A stretch of 64,000 bases of DNA from Anticarsia gemmatalis (Eukaryota; Arthropoda; Insecta; Lepidoptera; Erebidae): positions 999,501 to 1,063,500 of the forward strand of contig NC_134747.1 of the NCBI RefSeq assembly GCF_050436995.1, written 5' to 3'. Both the position numbers and the translations under genes were made by a program. How positions within the stretch are numbered: position 1 is the stretch's first letter; each line of letters opens with the position of its first letter. The notes under the pieces are model-generated. The model was not told the origin of the DNA, did not search any database, and was given only the letters and a program-made list of their open reading frames with translations. Positions 27,061-40,500 of the stretch are shown here, one piece after another.

Positions 27061-27892
27061 TTCCTAATACATTTAGCTTAGCTTTTAATCTAAGTACTTA
27101 GGTTATTCCATAATGTTGCATATAAAGTGAGCCGACATCTCTGTTTACCCCACATCCCAATAACAGTGATAGTGATATCTAAACGAGAATGTTTACAAAG
27201 TGGACCGATATGAGGCTTTTAGCGGAAGGACTACTGCCTACCACTCTGTTGTTAATCGTCGTTATCATATAACGGACTTAATTGTTGAAGGAAATTACGG
27301 TAATATGAGAATTTAAGGGTATTTCTCTTTATAACTGTATATTTAAGAATAAATACTTCTCATTCTTAAAAATGGATGAGTGTCTTATCATTGATCCGAA
27401 AATACGGGTGAAGACAGTGAAGACACGATAGCATAGTAGAGTCACTGTTTTTTATTTTGACGTATCCAAATCAAAATAATAAAGTGCCACTGTTGATTAT
27501 GACAATTACTGAAATTGGGTGTATTCCATGAAATTTAATGCGATTGTATTATACTTTTTTAACTTAAAAGCCAAAATATTTTCCGTGATCTATGTAGGTA
27601 TCTAATCGTCCCATTTATTCTGCTGTAAAAGATTGACGGCAAAACTATAATAAAATGGCAACTAATAGACTTTTAATAACAAAACCACCTTTAGCAAAAT
27701 GTACCGTGTCCATTTCGATAAAAAATAGCTCTAATAAAGTCAATTCTAAGTTCTGTTGACCACTCATACAACTTGTTTTAAATTTACGACTTCAAATTAA
27801 ACATATTTAGTAATTTACAATCCCGTACATTGCCTCATAATGTCTACTTTCAAAAGTGCCACTCCGAGCGAAACCGCGGGCCGCGCCTACCT

Positions 27893-27978
27893 TGATAAAA
27901 GCGTCTTTATAGCCCTCGCATTAGCAGATAACGGCCGTTGCTGGCATTAGCCGGGTAATGCAGATAATTCAGTGATAA
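27893..27978. promoter_or_regulatory. Cluster of four GATA motifs
   Basis: TGATAA (27893), AGATAA (27926), AGATAA (27962) and TGATAA (27973) fall within 86 bases of a GC-rich island 456 bases upstream of a laminin exon. Candidate GATA-factor enhancer, by motif only. Confidence 0.35.
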
Positions 27979-28433
27979 GGGCAAACCTGGTCTTCGGCTT
28001 AGCAAAAAGGTCATATTGATATTTGAATTGTGTAATGATTACTTCGTACTTTCAAATAAGTTAGATAAAATATTATTGCACAAGTAACTTTTATTCCTCT
28101 AAGCAAAAAAAACTTAAAAAAAATATTCCTGGCAACGCGGTATTTTAAGATATTAAAAAAAAATCTACTTCTTTTCCAATCCAAGACTTATTTTATAACA
28201 AGCTGGATAAAAAATGTAATCGATTATTCAAAATTCGAATACAAGCAGAAAAAAAAAGAACGCCGGGAAAAGAAAAAAAAGAGCGGGGTATTTGACATAT
28301 AATTAAAAAGTGTGTCTTTAAAATGGCGTCCTAATTTTCCAGTAATTTTAAGATTTTATAATAGTTAAAGTTCTTGGAAATAAATAAATGAATATTTTCT
28401 GACATCGTATTAACAGTGGTTTGTTTGTTACAG

Positions 28434-28540
28434 GGTGTAACTGTTCGTCGATCGGTGCGGAGAGCAACGTGTGTGACATTCGCACGGGACAATGTCGGTG
28501 TAGGCAACATGTCACCGGCAGAGCTTGTGATACTTGCGAG
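28434..28540 (+). CDS. wb: Laminin alpha exon 1 of window (LE repeat)
   Basis: The acceptor is TTACAG and the donor GTAAGA. The exon enters with the last two bases of a codon and ends on a full codon. Its 35 codons hold eight cysteines (CNC..C..GQCRC..C..C), most of one LE repeat. The exon that supplies the missing first base is not in the window. Confidence 0.93.
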
Positions 28541-31500
28541 GTAAGAAACGTTTAAAACCTTTTTACCAAGTTTTACTCGAATTCGGTGCAATTTTTAATA
28601 ATTTATCTAAAAAAATGGTTATCCTGAAATCGTATGTTTCTGTTACTTGGCCGTGTAAACACAGGACCACACCCTCGGTTGTGTGCAACTAACAAACCAT
28701 CGTCTAGGTAAGAGGTCACCTAGAGTGTTGCCGTTGGGTTGTTATGTCCGACTCATCGGCATGTGGAACAATATTTTGTGCTTCGGGCAAGATTTGTGAT
28801 GAGGGACCTTGTTATGAGGACACATGTTGCGGTTTAGAGGGTATGCCCGCCCTTCTATCGGAATTTGCACATAGCCCCGCACTCCACCCTGGGTGCTGGT
28901 GTATGCATAATGCGCATACGCACCACTCCCATCGTCGTGAGCCGGGGCGATCACATAACGATTCCGATAAGTGTGTTACAGTAGGGAATTACATACAAAT
29001 AATACTGATGAGCTCGAGTTGATACGGTGACGACCCGTTTCCGAGTTGATACGTGTGCTTACGACCTTAAATCAACTTCAGAGTGGTCGCTTCACAATCA
29101 AAATTGCTTTAGATAGTTAATTCTGGCAAAATCAATCATTGTTTATGTTTCACAGCACTTTCAGAAATGAATAAATGTTTGAATATTATGAATCTTCAAA
29201 CCTGTATAACTCGGTTCAAAGCGATCCTACCGGTTTCGTGCCATACTAACTATTGCTTCAAATGGCTAGCTCTATCGATACATGCCACTTTTTTTTGTTG
29301 GCCGGCACTTTGAAAAAAGTCCCAAAATGGATGATCTCCTTTTAATCAGTCAGACTATATTTTAAAAGAATTTATGCGATCCTTTATGAACAAATTTTTT
29401 GCTACTCTCTTTCACAAATGAATCCAAGCAAATTCAGCATATCTAAGTAAATTATGTTCCTATTAAAAGGTTGTCGTAACCGAATTCCTAAACCAATTAT
29501 AACATTTGAAATGTCAATAAAATAATATAACGTTTCGTTTATGATATCAAATGTACTTCGCAAATGTTTCCGTGACATTTCCAAGTAATAAAACAGGTAA
29601 CAGGCGGGAAATGGTGCGAAATGAAATATAACGCATTTCGACGACCATTACTATAATTATAATATAAGTAATTGATATCGATCCGATGTTAGTTAACAAC
29701 AGCCGCGCGGATCAATCTCTGAGGTTAAGTTGCGCTTGCCTAGTTTGTTCTGTGAATGGGTGACCATCTTATTCATATCGAGTTCCTCCGTGTTTCGGAA
29801 GGCTCGTTGAATTGTGGGTCCCGGCTGTCACTATCAAAGATCCTTGACAGTAGTCAGAAGTTTGACAGTCTTACTCAAGGATATCGTGTTATATCCCAGG
29901 TAACTGGGTTGAGGAGGTCAGATAGGCAGTCGCTCCATGTAAAACACTGGTATTCAGCTGCATCCGGTGAGACTGGAAGCCGACTCCAAAATAGTTTGTA
30001 AGAAAGGCTAAGCTGATATACCTAGTTGGAAAGATATGAAAATATTAAAAACTTTAGAAAATAGAAGTGATTGTTATTTAAAATAAGTAGATCATATTTG
30101 ACATACGTAGGTATGAACGAACTTAAGAACTTCAAAGATAATAAATTAATTTACTTACTACCATTTCGAACAATATAAATCTAGTATAATTAACTTGATA
30201 ATAAATCTTCATCGTCAGTTAATAACCGTTGACAATATTCGGAACGGTTTCAATAACGAACAGTAGGTAGCGCTCGTAACCCGGTTTACAATTTAACTGT
30301 GCTATTTGTTCCTTCAGTAAGTTCGTAACTGTCAGAGATATTGAAACTACATTTACGCGTACTGTTCAATGTACAGGCATGGATTTAGGTTAAGAAGCTT
30401 TAAGTTTATTTCAATGATGTATTTGCTGTAATTTTTTATATTGGTAGAGTTACTGGTGGGTAATTAACATTAGCCGTTGCCGAGGTAGTTCCGTGGATGG
30501 GGGACCATCGTTTACATACTGATATTTTTTTGGAATTTTCATTGAATCAAGTAACGATAAAGTTTGCAAAATAGCTACCTATCATATTTAATAAAAAATA
30601 CGATTTTTGAGTTAAGTTAAAATACAATATGTCTTTGGACAAACACTTGCGGCTACTACGTAAGTATTGCAAATACACAAATTAATATACATATCACAAT
30701 ATGACAGCCAAATTAAGTAGATTATAACCAAAACCAAAGTGATCACGTATTTAATATACGAAAACCAAAATCTAAAACATTCTCTGCTGTATTTTTACAA
30801 AGCTTACATATGTTGCTCTAAATACATCCCTGTTCAATAATACCAATAATAATATAATTGGTGTCGGTATCGGCACATAACGCACAGTACCATTAAATGT
30901 CATTCGGACAGGGCCGCATTGGCGCGTATTTGCGAATTTGGGTCGTGGCAAATATCTTATAACAAATAATAACCGGGACTTTAGACTTTGTAAATGAGAT
31001 CGGATGTTGGCAAATACTGGGGAGATATATTTACGTGAATATTATTCTTAAACACATTGTTACATACATAATAACATGCCTGTTATAACCGAAGGTGTAA
31101 GCAGAGGTGTATGAAATACGCCCACGTTTCGCCATTAGCCATGTAGTCTTATGTAACGGCACGTTAGCAAGTACCGGGCTATTATTGAGGTTTATTTTAA
31201 TATTAATTAGAAAATACCTACAGTTCTTTGCCCGACCTGGGAATCGAGATATCATGCCCCATCGTAGGTAAAAAAAAAGGATCTAGAAATATTGAATGTG
31301 TCTTATGTATGATTAGATTTTGTAACGTGCGCGTTAAAATAACGCTTTTTCAGGGATCTTACTTTATTTCTTTGATTTTTTTTCAATCTTTTAAATTATT
31401 TAAAACATCATTGCCATATTTCAGCTAATTATCAACTAAGTCAGCTAAACGAAAATTCGTTTCCTCGACTACCTAATATAATTTCGTCTAGTACCTAAGC

Positions 31501-34500
31501 CTCATACGATGTTGATTGCGTTATCAAAACACACTATACTAAATGTTATTCAAACTAATAATAACTAAACCATTTATTGGGATGTTGATAACATAATAAA
31601 AGTCATGTAAGACATAGTCATAGAAATGTCAAGTTATAGACAACAGCCATTTGTTAGTTATCTTAAGTATATTGTCGGAAGCTGATCTATAAATACTGTA
31701 GCGAAGTTAAGGGCTTGTGTAAAATATTAGGGCTTAATAGCCATTTGAGTTGTAAATTAGGTTATGTTTGCTTTTTGGATTAAAATATGGATTAGGGAGA
31801 CAAGAATAGCTTGGTTTGGGATTACTAAATTGTCAGATACTGGCCCAGTTTTGGATATGGGTTTGCTAACATAAAGTAAGTTTTAATAAAGATAGAGTTT
31901 TATTTATTACAAGCAATTATTGCTCCAACTGCCTGTGGTTTTCACTATTCTGCATTTTCATACCTTTGTCGGTAGAACTTAAGATTAACTGAAGCCGAAA
32001 ACTTTATTTATTTATTAGAAATCAATAATTGCATATTTCCCGTGAATAAGAAATCTACTTTTTCCCATTCTCTTAGTTTTCACTTAGAGAATGGGAAAAA
32101 GTAGAGATTTCGAATGTAAAGCTAGATTTTGAATGTAAAATTTTATACGACAATATTTACCCATAAATTCTAAAAAATGGGTTTCGTACGAATAAATATG
32201 TTCTTTCGATTCAAACTCAACAATAACTTATAACTACATTACCTCTCTGAAATAACCTCATTGACGAAACTCCACAACTCTTAACCTGTATCTAACAGTG
32301 AATATAACTTAAAACCTACTTAGTATTTACGTTCTATTCAGATAGCATCGTGGAGCGTAACTAACGAATAATACAATCATTAAATAACATTTACTTGCCT
32401 TGCTTCTGTTCAATTTATCACTGTACTTAAGATCGTGATAAATTACAATTGTTGGTGAATTGAAATATATATAATATATCTGTATAGTTAATAGAATGAT
32501 ATGTTGTGTGCTTATTGATTTCTGTTGCCTTATTACCATATTTAGTAATGCTTAGAATAAGAGGAGCTCGTGGCTTAGTTTACAACAGCCGCACTGATCG
32601 ATCTCTGAGGTTAAGTTACGCTTGCCGAGGTTGTTTGGTGGATGGGTGACCATCTTATACATATCGAGTTCCTCCGTGTTTCGGAAGGCACGTTAAATTG
32701 TGGGTCCCGGCTGTCATTTTCGAAGATCTTTGACAGTCGTTAACAGTAGTCAGAAGCTTGAAAGTCTGACAACCAGTCTTACCGAAGGGTATCGTGTTAT
32801 CCCATGTAACTGGGTTGTGGAGGTCAGATAGGCAGTCGCTCCATGTAAAACACTGGTACTCAGCTGCATTCGGTGAGACTGGAAGCCGACTCCAACATAG
32901 TTTGGAACAAAGGCTAAGCGAATATATAGTAATGCTTAGAATTGAATAGAAATAAATGTCAGAAAAAATATCTTAAAATACCCAAGAAACTTATAAATAT
33001 CATACTTCCTAATGCTTAGACGTAACCAGAACTCATTACCATAAAAAAATATTCTTGCGTTCCTTAAATCCTTATCATAGGAGCTGTCATGCTACTGAAA
33101 AACCACCTTTTATTAATGAGGTAAAAACATCTTGTGAGTATTTAACAATATTCGGTACTAACTCAAAATATATCACCCGTACCTAAACCTGCATAAATAA
33201 ATATTTTTATTAGATGTCGTTTTAAGATAGGTATATAAAAAGAACGTATAATAGAAATAATAGTTATAAATTGGTAAGCTTTAGCAATACCTACTATTTC
33301 AAACATTTTTGAAATTTTCTTTGAACAATGAATAATATGTACCGACACCTATTCACAGTCTGTATGCGCTTGGATAATCTTATAGTAATCGAAAGAATAG
33401 CAAAAGTGTTACCCAATCTCTTAAGTAAGAAGGCGTGAACACCTTAGTTATTTATTATTCCTGTAAACACCAATTTGACTTGTAAATACTCATTTTAATT
33501 TAAATAAATAGCCTTATCACACAATCTAACTCACAAACTATCATTAACACAGAATTATATCGGTAAACGGTAATTATCTACAATTTACCGCTTAAACATG
33601 GCAATCAAAATTAATTCAAATATAAATATTGAAATTAGGTGCTTTGTACACTGCAAGCGATGCTATGTACAGTGAGGAGCAAAAAGATGTATACACAATA
33701 TTTTAAATCTTGGTTTAGATAATGAAAATGAAAATAGTGTCGTTTTGTTGGCTTCAATTTATTTATTTAATTACAGAGTATAAAATTTAAAATTAAATTA
33801 TTAAACAATTCTGTAGGCGTTGTTATGTACATAAAAAGAATGTTAATAATACGGTATTTATTTACTGAGGTCTTACGAAATATTATTTAATTAAATTATC
33901 ATACATTTTTATATTCAATAACTCATTATTTAAATTAATTATAGTCGAATTTCGACTACTGGGCGACAAGCGACAACTAGTTATTATTAAAGTTAGTTAT
34001 CCATACTTACAAGTATGGATAAATAATACTCACATTATTCATATATGCAAAGACAGCTAAATGATTTTAATGAAATTGGTCACACGGTTCATAATCTATA
34101 TCAGAACAATGCACTTTTTATACTGCGAAAGTTATTCTTCGTTGTTAAAGTTAAGGTACAAATATTTTTGCCGTTGCCTGTACAACTTATGCACGCAGGG
34201 CATTCACGGGCGATGTTATCGGCGCATTCTTGTGCGTAGTGAATGGAGCCGTGTAGTACCGATAGCGTTTGTGATCCATTGTGCACCGTCGATTGAAACG
34301 GTAGTGCGCCGCAGATGAAACCAGCTACCATTGTTTATTGGTATATTGAGGTTATGACCCCAGGGTTGAAGACTTTTTATGTTATTTACCTTTTTTAATG
34401 TTGGTAGAAAGTTAGTAATAAAGTAAATTTCATCTAAATCAGTTCTTTGCTAACGCAGTTTCTTCGGTTTATAAAACCAGTGCAAAGAGCTAACTACATG

Positions 34501-37500
34501 TTAAGCTTTAAATAGATAAGTCGTTATGCTACCGTGTCATTCCGCAGTTCGATTATAATTAGCTTCGTAGTTTTAAAGATCCAAGCATACATAATATACA
34601 TACAGACAAGGGAAGCGACTTTTCTTTATGCTATGTAGTAGACCTTATTTTGTCATATGAGTTTAAAAATGGTCTTGTACCATGTATAGTTTTCCTACAT
34701 CTTGTAGTACACAACAATCTTAACATCTTTACCTACACGACAAGTAAATCTTGTTAGTTGGCGCCGGCCCAAAGGGACATTAAATTGATTGATAACGATA
34801 TACAGACACACATCCGAGTTAGATACGCTTAATTTTAGATCGTATTTAGGTAATTGGGTTACGACGTCTACCGTCAGTTTTGCAAGCAATGAACTGAAGT
34901 CTACATACTGAAATTATAAGGTTGGTTCGTGACTGAAACTGGATATGGGTTATTTAGACACTTTAAGAGAATCGTATTTATTCTTTATTTCTTATCCTAA
35001 CCCTATCAGTTTATTTATTTTGATAAAATTGCACCAGTCAAGTTTTTGAGAATTGTTAAAAAGAAATTCATATTCATATATGTTCATCATTTAGAATCGT
35101 TTTCATATAGCTTTTGGAACCAGTAGGTAGCACAATTAACTATATTGTGCATAGGTACTTGTAAACTCCAAGGTGTAAGACCTTTTTTCAAAAATCGTAT
35201 GGCATTAATACTACATAAAAAATGTCGAAGACGACACGCAACGACAAAAAAATCCTAGATTAGTTCGTGACAGTAACTGAATTAATACCTGAACGAAAAC
35301 TTAATAGGGTCAACTCACGACTTCTTTTCAACTTGTAATTGTATAATCGCGTTTGACAATTGGGTGTGATTACAGGAGGGCTACTGGGGCCTCCAGCTGG
35401 GCGGGTGCCGGCGATGCTCGTGCGGCTCCGGCGCGTCCGCCTGCGACCCGGTGTCGGGCGCCTGCGCCTGCGCCGAGGGGGTCGGCGGCGCGCAGTGTGA
35501 TACCTGCCTGTCTGGGTACTACGGGTTCGGACCCGCTGGGTGCTTGCGTAAGTGATAATAAAGTTAACTTAATATTGTGTTGTTTTGATGCTATAGTTTA
35601 TGTGGGTGGGACGGTAAAAATGTTAGGGCTAATTATTTTGAGATGAAAAATTTGGTTCGTGATACAACGATAGTATTTTCTTAAAACATCGTTTTCAGAA
35701 CATTGGTTACGATAGCAAATGTCCGTATCAGTGGTGTACAATTTTACTGATTATTGTTGAGTTAATTGGGTCTAAATCTTGAATTTCCCAGCAAAACTAA
35801 CTCCCCATTCATTTCGCGTTTTGCATCAATATTATTTCAAATTCTTTAGATTCAAGTATTTATTTTTTTATTACTGGACCTCATAAACGATTTAAATACA
35901 CTTAAATCCATTAGTTTCGTTATATACCTTCATCAATCCCATACAACTTTCACTCAATAAATTTCTGTCTATCCGCAGCATGTCCAGTCTGCACAGACGG
36001 CAAGGTGTGTTCACCTCACAGCGGTCGGTGCGTGTGTCCGGGCGGCTCCATGGGCGCTGGCTGCAGACAGTGTGCCAAGGGCTACTGGGCAGTCGGGAAT
36101 ACTTGCAGGCCGTGTAACTGTGGGGCTGGAGCTGTTTCTAGTGAGTAATCGTAGTATATTTAGTAGATAGTAGTAGTAGATAGTTGAGGTAAAAATATTT
36201 ACTTATGGATAACCCTTTTTTTGTGGTAACTAATACAATTGTTGTCATGTTTCATTGCGTATATTAAAACTTTTACGGTGGGGGAGTTATGAAATGATGA
36301 TAAACTAAAAAAAATGATTATTCAGAAGCACCTAAAATGTTATTCTCAATAACATTTTAATTAAATTAATCATGGCAATGTGTTATACTCTCATCATCAC
36401 AAGTGTTTGCTATGCTTTTTATGTTAGGGTTTGTCTGAATGAGCTCAAAACTTTATGTGTCCTAACTGGACCTATTAATCCATGATTTAAAACTACGTGA
36501 TTTTTATTTGACAGCAATAAATAAATCCCATTTTTCATGTGTCTTTGTTGGTTTTTATTTACTTCTATTACAATAGTTAAGCAACTAGCATTTTTATTAT
36601 TCACCATATCACTTAATTCTTTATAAACTTGCGTATCCAGATACCTGCGACCCTCACACCGGCCAGTGCCGATGCAAGGCAGGTTGGGAAGGCGACACGT
36701 GCGAGCAATGTTCCCGGGGTCACTATGGAGCTAAGTGCCGGCCGTGTCAGTGTCATGAACCCGGGACTAGGGGGTGTGAGGATGGGGTCTGTGACTGCGA
36801 TGAGTGGGGCAGGTGTCCTTGTAAGGTGAGTGAAATTGTGACTGTGTATTTTATGATATCTCCTGCTTTCAGCTCTTTTTTTGTGGTAAGCGAAACTAGA
36901 AAAATTCTACACATTCGATGGTCTCCAGTTAGCTACTTCAATGTTTTTGTTTATTGTTAAAATTTTATGCAATTTATGTCGTTATCTCCCAAGCCGCAAT
37001 GATTTTTGGGCAACAAGAAATAAGCAGCTATTTTGCAGATAACTGGAAAGATGTATTCCTAAAAGGAAGACTGTCTGTCTGTTGTCTATTGACCTTTCAA
37101 TACACTAGGCTATAGGCTTTATAGCATATATCTATTACCTCTCCCGGCTTTATTATTAACTTAACTATCACTGCCCAAGGCAGTTAACACATTGACTTTG
37201 GATTCAAGTATTAATCTAAGTTTTTTTATTGCAGGAAAATGTAGTAGGCGAGAAGTGCGACGCATGCCTGCAAGGTACATTCGGTCTGTCAGGCGACAAC
37301 CCGTCAGGCTGCACGGCGTGCTTCTGCTTCGGGCGCGCGGCGCAGTGCTCGCAGGCCACACTGTCGCGAGCTGCGCTGCACGCTGCCGCACCCCTCCACG
37401 TCACGCTGCAACGAGCTAGCCATCATGCTATCACTACTGTGAGTCACTTTATGATGTCATTATTACCGGTTGAAAAAAAACTTTTGTCGTGTGCTAGCAG

Positions 37501-40500
37501 AAGGCTTTAGTGCCTAAAAAAATCTCTATTGAAGACTGTCGTTTCATTTGTTTTGACATCTGAAGAAAGTCTAGAATCTAATTGTAGCTGTCTGATCACC
37601 ATGGCCTTTCAAATCATGATTACGACTGTACTTTTTGAGAAACATGCGGACATACCGAAGTATTAATAAAAAGCCATCCTACTTCACCCAATGTTGCTAG
37701 CTTCACATTTCTTTATTAAAAGCTAAAACTGCCAAAGAGCTAGATTTTGACTAGTCTTTTAATTTCCAGATGGACCAAGACTCCCTACTAGCCATTCACA
37801 CGCACACCCCAGACGCCACTATCTCCCTCCCCTGGCCTCCAGTCCCAGTGTACGTGGAACTAGACAAGCGTTTCGTAGGAGACCGCGTGACGTCATACGG
37901 CGGGTCGCTACGGTTCAGGGTTGAAGAGGAAGGAGGCGTGGAACTGAGTAGGGAGGTGCTGGTCAAGTTCCCACTTGTGAGACTTTACACGAAGAGTATT
38001 GTGTTGGAGTATTTTGAGGTAAGAAATTATGAATAATAATAATATATATTTTAAAGGAAAAGAAGAATTTGGTTGTATAAAGACCAGAAAATTACCAAAA
38101 AGAAGAAGTGGTGCTTTGAAAACTTTCATTAAAGTTTCATCAATAAAAAAATTACTAGTAGTAAGCTTCTTTGCTGAATACTGATGTGTTAAATGTAGAA
38201 AACAACCAGTGTGATTTACTTTAAAAGATATATTTTTACTTGTACAAGGCTGTAAGTTTTTAAGTAGCCAATACACCAATGAGCAAGTGGTGTAACAAAA
38301 TATGTTGTTTCGATCTCGTACCGTAGGATAAAGTCCAGACAATCATAATGAATAATGACTAATAGCCCAGTTACTGTTCCTTCATGTCTTTCCTATATTA
38401 TGCATAAAAATTTAATGTATCCTTTCTTCCAGCGTGCACCAGTAATCAACGGTACTCACAGCGTCCGCTTCCACGAGTCTCTCTGGATGGTGCGAGGTCG
38501 TGGGATCGCTTCCCGATCAGCTCTGATGTTGGCACTGCGCCGGCTTGACAAGATCCTCATCAGAGTGACCACTAGGGCTCCTACTCATCAAGACCATGTT
38601 CATGCTTTGTAAGTTGATACCGACATTCTAGCAGAATTTTATCAAGCTGAGTTTATAGAGATATTGTAGTGTTTTTAGAAGCTTTAAGTTACCTTATGAA
38701 TATTTTGTAATTTCAATCAAAGAATAGAAATTACAGTAAATTTATCTAGAAATACGGCTTTCCTGCATTTTGTGGAGTTATAAAGTTCAATGTAATGTTC
38801 CGGAATGTTTTCCTGAATGCATATTCTTGTATAATTTGTAAACACACAAATGGCAATAGACCATCGTCTCAGGTTTTCAGATATTCCCCCACAGCATGCC
38901 TTAAGCATACTTACATTATGCTTACAGTAATTAACGTATACAATTCGTAGGTACACAGCTTAATAAATACTTTTACATAACAACTTAAAAAACCTACCAA
39001 GTAACCTAACCATTTTTTTCCATTTCTCCCACAGGCTTCTCAACGTGTCCCTGGACACAGCCATCCCCGGCCTCAGCCGTTCCGCCCCAGCATTAGGAGT
39101 GGAACTCTGCGACTGCCCCCGGGGCTACTCCGCCAGCTCGTGCCAGGAACCAGCCCTGGGCTACTGGATGCCGCCCCCTAAAGTCCACCTGACCAGTGTG
39201 GCGGGGACCATAGTCATCAACTTAGAGGGTGATGTCCAACCTTGCCTGTGTAATGGGAGAGCTTCAAGGTGCGATCCGGATACAGGGGACTGTTTGGTGA
39301 GTGATTTGCTTCTTGTTATAGCCGCTAGAGGGCGTTGCGTTTGCTTTTAAATATTGGTAGAATTGATTGTTATAGTTATCCTTGAATTATGTAATAATTC
39401 GTTGGCAATACTGCTATTTCTTTAAAAAATACATCTTCTTTAAAAAAGTATATACATAGGCTAGGCTAAAACAATTATTTTTGTAGAAAACCAAAAACAA
39501 TAAATTTTGTAAAGTTGCACCTGAATGACTACAATATATGTAATTAATAATATTTGATATACCGATATTCATAGCAAGACGCCTTAAATAGAAATCCAAA
39601 TAAGTTTGAGCACTCAGAATATGAACCTTATGCGTTGACATTCATAGCCTACTTCACTACCATAGAATCGAACTTTAGACAAACTCCCTTCGTATCAAGG
39701 AAAATAAATATAGACATAAAACATTTTAAAATCTTTATTCTATCAAATAACAAAATAAAATAACAAATAATTCACTCTTTCCTCACATTAAACACTAGCT
39801 TAAAACCTAAGGGTCGTACACAACAGAGGATTTTTCATACTTATGCCAGAACAGGTCCCAGAATGCCATCCTCTGGTGGTAGATGTGGTCTCCCATAGTG
39901 AGGTCTACGTCGATGTTGAGGTACGGTCTAGAGGACCCTGTTACTGGGGTCCATGTGACCCCTAAGCCAGAGCCTTCAGGAGTAGGATTACTGAAAAAAG
40001 GAGAAAAGGAAATTAATTTGATGTTTGATTAATAGAGTAAATACGGAAATGTATAGTTCCGAGTGCTTTATAAATTAAGTAAAAGAATAATAAAGTGCCT
40101 TCAGTCCATCACTGAATAACGCGATTTTTTTTAATGTTCAATATAAAACTTTGTTTCTACGGCACTCCCTTAATGCGCTTATCGACCTCTAAAGCCAGCG
40201 ATAGTGCTAGAAAATTGCGCTACAAACCCATTAACAGATGTTTATAAGTAATCAAAACATAATAAAAGATTGTTGTTTGGGGGAATCGAACCCGCGATGC
40301 AGCCTAGTCGTTGCAACTGTCTAACTATACCGTATCGTAAAATACCACATTAATCAAAATCAAGTAGTATTAAATAAAAAATACTAGGAAATTAAAGGTC
40401 ATTGTGTCAATTAGTTTGCTCAGGTATATAAACATGATGCATTTAAATTATCTGTACATATTTGAATAATAAATTAGTGTCTACATCCTTGCATTTTTCT

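Larger units (their letters stand above)
1..28433 (+). other. Large laminin intron (3' 28.4 kb) with repeats
   Basis: No exon can be supported here. Open frames up to 161 codons exist but lack splice context or fall in repeats, and no LE cysteine pattern appears. It contains mobile-element remains listed separately and several GC-rich islands (near 10970-11060, 13600-13700, 15410-15490, 27850-27980) that could be enhancers. If the gene is contiguous, this is one intron inside the LE array; its 5' end is outside the window. Confidence 0.7.
28541..35375 (+). other. Laminin intron 1 of window
   Basis: 6.8-kb intron. It carries two 5S-derived SINE copies, a third fragment, a tRNA-headed SINE fragment near 31.1 kb, an inverted repeat at 32055-32104 and a GC-shifted segment at about 28630-29060. 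No coding exon was found. Confidence 0.8.

Noticed and set aside
1..28433. CRISPR arrays, bacterial operons or phage genes
   Set aside because: None of these patterns occur; the window is eukaryotic with spliced genes.
32581..32660. Functional 5S rRNA gene
   Set aside because: Only the internal promoter region matches; both ends of 5S rRNA are missing and target duplications show a SINE.
34101..34331. 76-codon minus frame with several cysteines (ARECPACISCTGNG)
   Set aside because: No recognised family, no splice sites or upstream signals found. Left as unexplained, not called a gene.
37908..38342. 144-codon minus-strand frame over the L4 exon
   Set aside because: Antisense to a well-supported laminin exon and running into intron sequence. 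No domain pattern.
40264..40332. tRNA gene
   Set aside because: A and B boxes are present but there is no complete cloverleaf or acceptor pairing, so it is a SINE head.
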